Part shown: positions 60,691-64,000 of the stretch, in pieces
Numbering within the stretch: position 1 is the first letter of the stretch
Layout of the letters: every line of letters starts with the position of its first letter
From: Candidatus Desulfarcum epimagneticum
Lineage (GTDB): Bacteria; Desulfobacterota; Desulfobacteria; Desulfobacterales; CR-1
Reading direction: 5' to 3'
NCBI GenBank assembly: GCA_900659855.1
Contig: CAACVI010000012.1
Coordinates: 320,532-384,531, forward strand
Length of the DNA stretch: 64,000 bases
Program-made: the position numbers and the translations under genes
The notes under the pieces: generated by a model
Databases searched by the model: none
Told to the model about the DNA's origin: nothing
Seen by the model: only the letters and a program-made list of their open reading frames with translations

Positions 60691-61461
60691 ATGACCAAAC
60701 TGCTGGAGTTTGCGGGAAGGCCCGTCATTTATGCGCTTCAAGAGGCTGGAAGGATGCTCTTCCTTCTTTTCTCCGCACTGGCATGGATGTGCCGGCCGCC
60801 CTTCCGGATTCGCGTCATATTCGCGCAGATGGAATTTGTGGGCGTCCATTCCCTGGTGATTATTATCATCACCGGGGCCTTCACGGGCGCGGTGCTGGCG
60901 TTGCAGTCCTACTACGGATTCAGAATGTTCGGGGGGGAAAGCCTGGTGGGCTCCACCGTGGCCCTGGCCATGACCCGGGAGTTGGGCCCCGTGTTCGCGG
61001 CCCTGATGGTCACGGCCCGGGCGGGCTCGGCCATGGCCGCCGAGCTGGGCGCCATGCGGGTCAACGAACAGATTGACGCCCTTCATTCCATGTCGGTGAA
61101 CCCCGTCCAGTACCTGGTCATGCCAAGGGTCGTCGCCGGCGTCCTCATGCTGCCGGCGCTCACCGTGATCTGCGACTTTGTCGGCGTTTTGGGAGGATAT
61201 TTCGTGGGGGTGCGCGTTCTGGGGATCAATTCAGGAATATTTGTCGCCAAAATCATCGAATACGTGGGCATGGACGACATTTTCAGCGGTCTGATCAAAT
61301 CCATGGTCTTCGGGCTCCTGCTGACCCTCATCGGGTGCTACAAAGGCTATTACGCCTCCGGGGGAGCCAAGGGAGTGGGGGCCGCCGCCACCCAGGCCGT
61401 GGTTCTGTCTTCCGTGTGCATATTGATCAGCGACTATTTCCTCACAGCGGCCATGTTTTAA
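60691..61461 (+). CDS. mlaE: MlaE-type lipid ABC permease
   Basis: This inner-membrane part (256 aa) of a phospholipid/MCE transporter has about five TM helices with TGAFTGAVLALQSYYGFRMFG, LMVTARAGSAMAAELGAMRVNEQIDAL and a coupling-helix stretch GLLLTLIGCYKGYYASGGAKGVG, all typical of MlaE. It forms an ABC core with the MlaF ATPase four bases downstream. Confidence 0.95.
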   Translation: MTKLLEFAGRPVIYALQEAGRMLFLLFSALAWMCRPPFRIRVIFAQMEFVGVHSLVIIIITGAFTGAVLALQSYYGFRMFGGESLVGSTVALAMTRELGPVFAALMVTARAGSAMAAELGAMRVNEQIDALHSMSVNPVQYLVMPRVVAGVLMLPALTVICDFVGVLGGYFVGVRVLGINSGIFVAKIIEYVGMDDIFSGLIKSMVFGLLLTLIGCYKGYYASGGAKGVGAAATQAVVLSSVCILISDYFLTAAMF

Positions 61462-61465
61462 CGCC

Positions 61466-62182
61466 ATGATCGATTTTATTAAAGTCAAAAAATCATTCAG
61501 GGACCAGGTGGTGCTCAACGATCTGGACCTTCACATCGAAGCGTCTGAAATCAACGTCATCATCGGGGCCAGCGGGGGCGGCAAAAGCGTCCTTTTAAAA
61601 CACATCATCGGCCTTTTAAAGCCCGATTCCGGGGAAATTTATGTGGACGGCGTGGAAATCACCGGGCTTGGCGAAAAAGCGTTTTTAGACGTCAGAAAAA
61701 AGTTCGGCATGCTTTTCCAGGACGCGGCCCTTTTCGATTCCATGACCGTGGGGGAAAACGTGGCGTTTCCACTAAAAGAGCACACCCGCCTTTCCCAAAA
61801 AGAGATTGACGCCGTGGTGGAGCGAAAGCTTTCCCAGGTGGGCCTTGAAAATGTGTTGAAAAAAACGCCGTCCGAGCTGTCCGGCGGAATGCGGAAAAGG
61901 GCGGGCCTGGCCCGGGCGCTGGCCCTGGACCCCAAGATCATCCTGTTCGACGAGCCCACCACCGGCCTGGACCCCATACGATGCGCCGCCATTGACGATC
62001 TCATCGTCAAAACCCAGCGCGAAACCGGCGCCACCTGCGTGGTGATCAGCCACGACATCGAATCCACATTAAGAATCGGGGGCCGGGTGGCCATGCTCCA
62101 CCAGGGCAAAATCATCGAGTCGGGAACCCCCGGCGAAATCAAGCGCTCCGCCAACCCCATTGTAAAGGAGTTTATCGGTTAA
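61466..62182 (+). CDS. mlaF: MlaF-type lipid ABC ATPase
   Basis: This 238-aa ATPase has Walker A GASGGGKSVLL, the signature LSGGMRKRAGLARALALDP, Walker B IILFDEPTTGLDP and the switch His region VISHDIEST. It powers the MlaE permease. Coupled to mlaE (4 bases) and to mlaD (1 base). Confidence 0.95.
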   Translation: MIDFIKVKKSFRDQVVLNDLDLHIEASEINVIIGASGGGKSVLLKHIIGLLKPDSGEIYVDGVEITGLGEKAFLDVRKKFGMLFQDAALFDSMTVGENVAFPLKEHTRLSQKEIDAVVERKLSQVGLENVLKKTPSELSGGMRKRAGLARALALDPKIILFDEPTTGLDPIRCAAIDDLIVKTQRETGATCVVISHDIESTLRIGGRVAMLHQGKIIESGTPGEIKRSANPIVKEFIG

Positions 62183-62183
62183 A

Positions 62184-63710
62184 ATGTCAACATTCACCAC
62201 TGAGGCAAAAGTCGGCCTGTTTGTCTTCATTGGACTGGCGGTCCTGGGATTTATGGCTGTGAAGGTGGAAAACTCCGCTTTTGTGAAAAAAACCGCCTAT
62301 GAAGTCTTTGTCTATTTCGACTCCGCCTCGGGCCTGGCAAAGGATGTCCAGGTGGAAATGGCCGGCGTGGAGGTGGGACGGGTGGGCGCCATCTCCCTGG
62401 ACCGGGGAAAGGCCCGGGTGGGCCTGCGCATTCATGAAGAGATCGTTCTGGCCAAAGACTCCCGGGCTTTCATCCGAACCCGGGGCATCCTGGGGGACAA
62501 GTATGTGGAGATCGAGCCGGGAGCCTCCGAATCCCGGATCCGGCCCGGGGAGATGATTCAAAACGTGGTCTCCCCCATGGAGCTGGACGAGCTGCTTTTG
62601 TCCCTGGGAGACATCATGGCGGACGTCAAAAAACTCAGCGGGACCCTGGCCGGCGTGTTTGGAAACCCCCAGGGAGCCGATTCCATGCGCCGGATTATGA
62701 CCAACTTAAACGCGCTCACCGACACCCTCAACCGGACGGCCCAAAAAAGCCATGAGGACGTCTCCAGGCTGATCGCCAACATGGCGGATTTCTCCCAGGC
62801 GCTCAATGACCCGGACGTGGGAGAAACCATTTCCAACATCGCCGATTTTTCAGAGTCCCTGGCCGGCCCGAACATGGAAAAAATCATCGCCAACCTGGCC
62901 GCCTTTTCCCAGACCCTCAAGGAGCTGGGGGAGGAAAACCAGGGGGACATCTCTGAAACCGTGCAAAACGCCCGGAAAGCCTCAGACAGCCTGAACACCC
63001 TTCTGGCCGAGCTTTCGGATGTGTCGGGCAGCGTCAAAAGCATTTCTGAAAAAATCGACTCAGGCCAGGGCTCCATCGGCAGGCTGATCAACGAAGACGA
63101 CACGGTGGAGAGCCTTAACACGGCCCTGGGAGGCGTGAACCGCTATCTGTCCCAGCAGGACCGGTACCGGACCTGGCTGGACTACACCGGGGAATATTTA
63201 AGCGACAGCCAGGACGTGAAGTCTTACCTGACGCTGCGCCTCCAGCCCCGGGAGGACAAGCATTACCTGTTCCAGCTCGTGGGGGACCCGGCCGGTCGGG
63301 ACACGGTCACGGAGTTTGACCGGACCGTGGGCGGGATATCCTTGTCCGAGCGGGAGGTCAAGACGGAGCGGGACGCGCTGAAATTCTCCGCCCAAATCGC
63401 CAAACGGTATTACGACCTGGTTTTGAGGGGGGGCTTTTTCGAATCCACAGGAGGGCTCGGGGCCGACTACCACTTTTTTGACGACCGTTTAACGCTCACC
63501 ATCGAGGCGTTTGATTTCGATTCCGACCAAAACCCCCACCTGAAATTCAAAACCCTCTATTCCCCGTTCAAGCCCCTTTACCTGTCCGCGGGGTTTGACG
63601 ATTTCATCAGCGAAGAGGGCCGGGAGTCTTTTTTCATCGGCGCCGGCATTCATTTTTCAGATGAGGACATCAAAACGCTGATTTCCAACATCCCCATTTC
63701 CCTCAAATAG
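62184..63710 (+). CDS. MCE-domain (MlaD-like) lipid transport protein with long C-terminal beta-rich part
   Basis: This substrate-binding protein is anchored in the inner membrane by one TM helix (VGLFVFIGLAVLGFMAV, about 9-26). The MCE domain (about 37-115) has DSASGLAKDVQVEMAGVEVG and RGILGDKYVEIEPG. About 145-310 is a long helical/coiled region with repeats (MADFSQALNDPDV; IADFSESLAGPNM; LAAFSQTLKELGE). The final 180 residues are beta-rich with alternating aromatic strands (DLVLRGGFFESTGGLGADYHFF ... FIGAGIHFS), like an outer-membrane barrel. At 508 aa it is far longer than E. coli MlaD (about 180). Confidence 0.85.
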   Translation: MSTFTTEAKVGLFVFIGLAVLGFMAVKVENSAFVKKTAYEVFVYFDSASGLAKDVQVEMAGVEVGRVGAISLDRGKARVGLRIHEEIVLAKDSRAFIRTRGILGDKYVEIEPGASESRIRPGEMIQNVVSPMELDELLLSLGDIMADVKKLSGTLAGVFGNPQGADSMRRIMTNLNALTDTLNRTAQKSHEDVSRLIANMADFSQALNDPDVGETISNIADFSESLAGPNMEKIIANLAAFSQTLKELGEENQGDISETVQNARKASDSLNTLLAELSDVSGSVKSISEKIDSGQGSIGRLINEDDTVESLNTALGGVNRYLSQQDRYRTWLDYTGEYLSDSQDVKSYLTLRLQPREDKHYLFQLVGDPAGRDTVTEFDRTVGGISLSEREVKTERDALKFSAQIAKRYYDLVLRGGFFESTGGLGADYHFFDDRLTLTIEAFDFDSDQNPHLKFKTLYSPFKPLYLSAGFDDFISEEGRESFFIGAGIHFSDEDIKTLISNIPISLK

Positions 63711-63734
63711 GAGGAGGCTAGCCGCTTAACGCCC

Positions 63735-64000
63735 ATGCTGAAAAAAAAATCCGGGGAAAAATCCAAACCGTTCAGACTGGTGAAGTATTTCACCTTGTTC
63801 AGCCTGGCCGGAATTTTCCTCGGGGCCTCCATTCTGGCGGTGCTCAATATCCACTGGGCCCGGAAAATGCAGCTGGAAAAAAGTGAGGATTACGCGCTTT
63901 TGCTGGTGGAAAACTTAAACCACCAGGTCTTTCAGCAGTTTGTGGTGCCGGTGCTCTTCAAATTCGGCGCCATCAAGCTCAGAAATCCCGATCAGTTCAC
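63735..64000 (+). CDS. Probable membrane sensor kinase, N-terminal part only (runs off the window)
   Basis: The 88 visible codons begin MLKKKSGEKSKPFRLVKYF and have one TM helix (LAGIFLGASILAVLNIHWA, near residues 22-40) followed by a periplasmic region LLLVENLNHQVFQQFVVPVLF. This start is typical, as far as I can recall, of PAS/histidine-kinase proteins found beside MCE operons in sulfate reducers; no kinase domain is visible, so the identity is tentative. AGGAGG lies 20-25 bases before ATG, followed by a second in-frame option. Confidence 0.5.
   Translation, partial: MLKKKSGEKSKPFRLVKYFTLFSLAGIFLGASILAVLNIHWARKMQLEKSEDYALLLVENLNHQVFQQFVVPVLFKFGAIKLRNPDQF

Overview
The window comes from a GC-rich Gram-negative bacterium. 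It most resembles an anaerobic member of the Desulfobacterota (Desulfobacteraceae-like). The grounds are a YcaO-TPR protein, a TAXI-type TRAP transporter, a DVU0298-like helical protein, a probable selenocysteine-containing rhodanese-ferritin, a DUF6125-like protein and an Mla lipid-transport operon. This is inference from family knowledge; there is no rRNA gene in the window.

Layout. (1) 1-15.0 kb: one giant gene of about 5,000 codons, open at the left edge. Its first 3,300 codons are AT-richer, disordered and repetitive. The rest is GC-rich, with a helical part, a beta-rich part, two FN3-like domains and tandem cadherin-like repeats. Three near-identical modules inside it end in STLDLVNRLRGG, which closely resembles the ubiquitin C-terminal tail. 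(2) 15.1-20.0 kb: nadD, hisA and hisB, tRNA-Ala(CGC), ycaO-TPR, a small Cys-rich protein and yqgE. (3) 20.2-30.3 kb: tadA-like deaminase, infC (probable ATA start)-rpmI-rplT-pheS-pheT-merR, then lptF-lptG, mrp and a HEAT-like gene. (4) 30.3-38.9 kb: a rhodanese-ferritin fusion with in-frame TGA exactly at the rhodanese catalytic Cys, a peroxiredoxin, an ATP-grasp protein, a TRAP transporter with its TAXI receptor, remnants of a second TRAP gene and of a HEPN toxin beside its MNT partner, an aminotransferase and an AlkD-like gene. (5) 39-46.3 kb: an epimerase, a LysE exporter, mazEF, a VOC protein, a DUF6125-like protein, a U32 protein, a sirtuin and an EamA transporter. (6) 46.3-55.1 kb: an accessory region bracketed by copies of a ~150-bp palindromic element. 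It holds a relB whose toxin gene is cut by one copy, a decayed group II intron reverse transcriptase, a Fic protein, RAYT-type transposases and copA-copZ. (7) 55.2-64 kb: rlmN diverging from ffh-rpsP-khpA-rimM-trmD-(RNA methyltransferase)-rplS, then mlaE-mlaF-mlaD and the start of a probable sensor kinase.

How it fits together. Housekeeping operons (translation, LPS export, lipid asymmetry, histidine, NAD) alternate with accessory islands. A palindromic MITE/REP-like family (four near-identical copies, one diverged copy, one remnant) recurs in intergenic gaps, and two RAYT transposases that could mobilise it lie in the same region. The most noteworthy items are the ubiquitin-tail-like motifs in the giant protein, the selenocysteine rhodanese-ferritin, and the palindromic element with its toxin-gene truncation.
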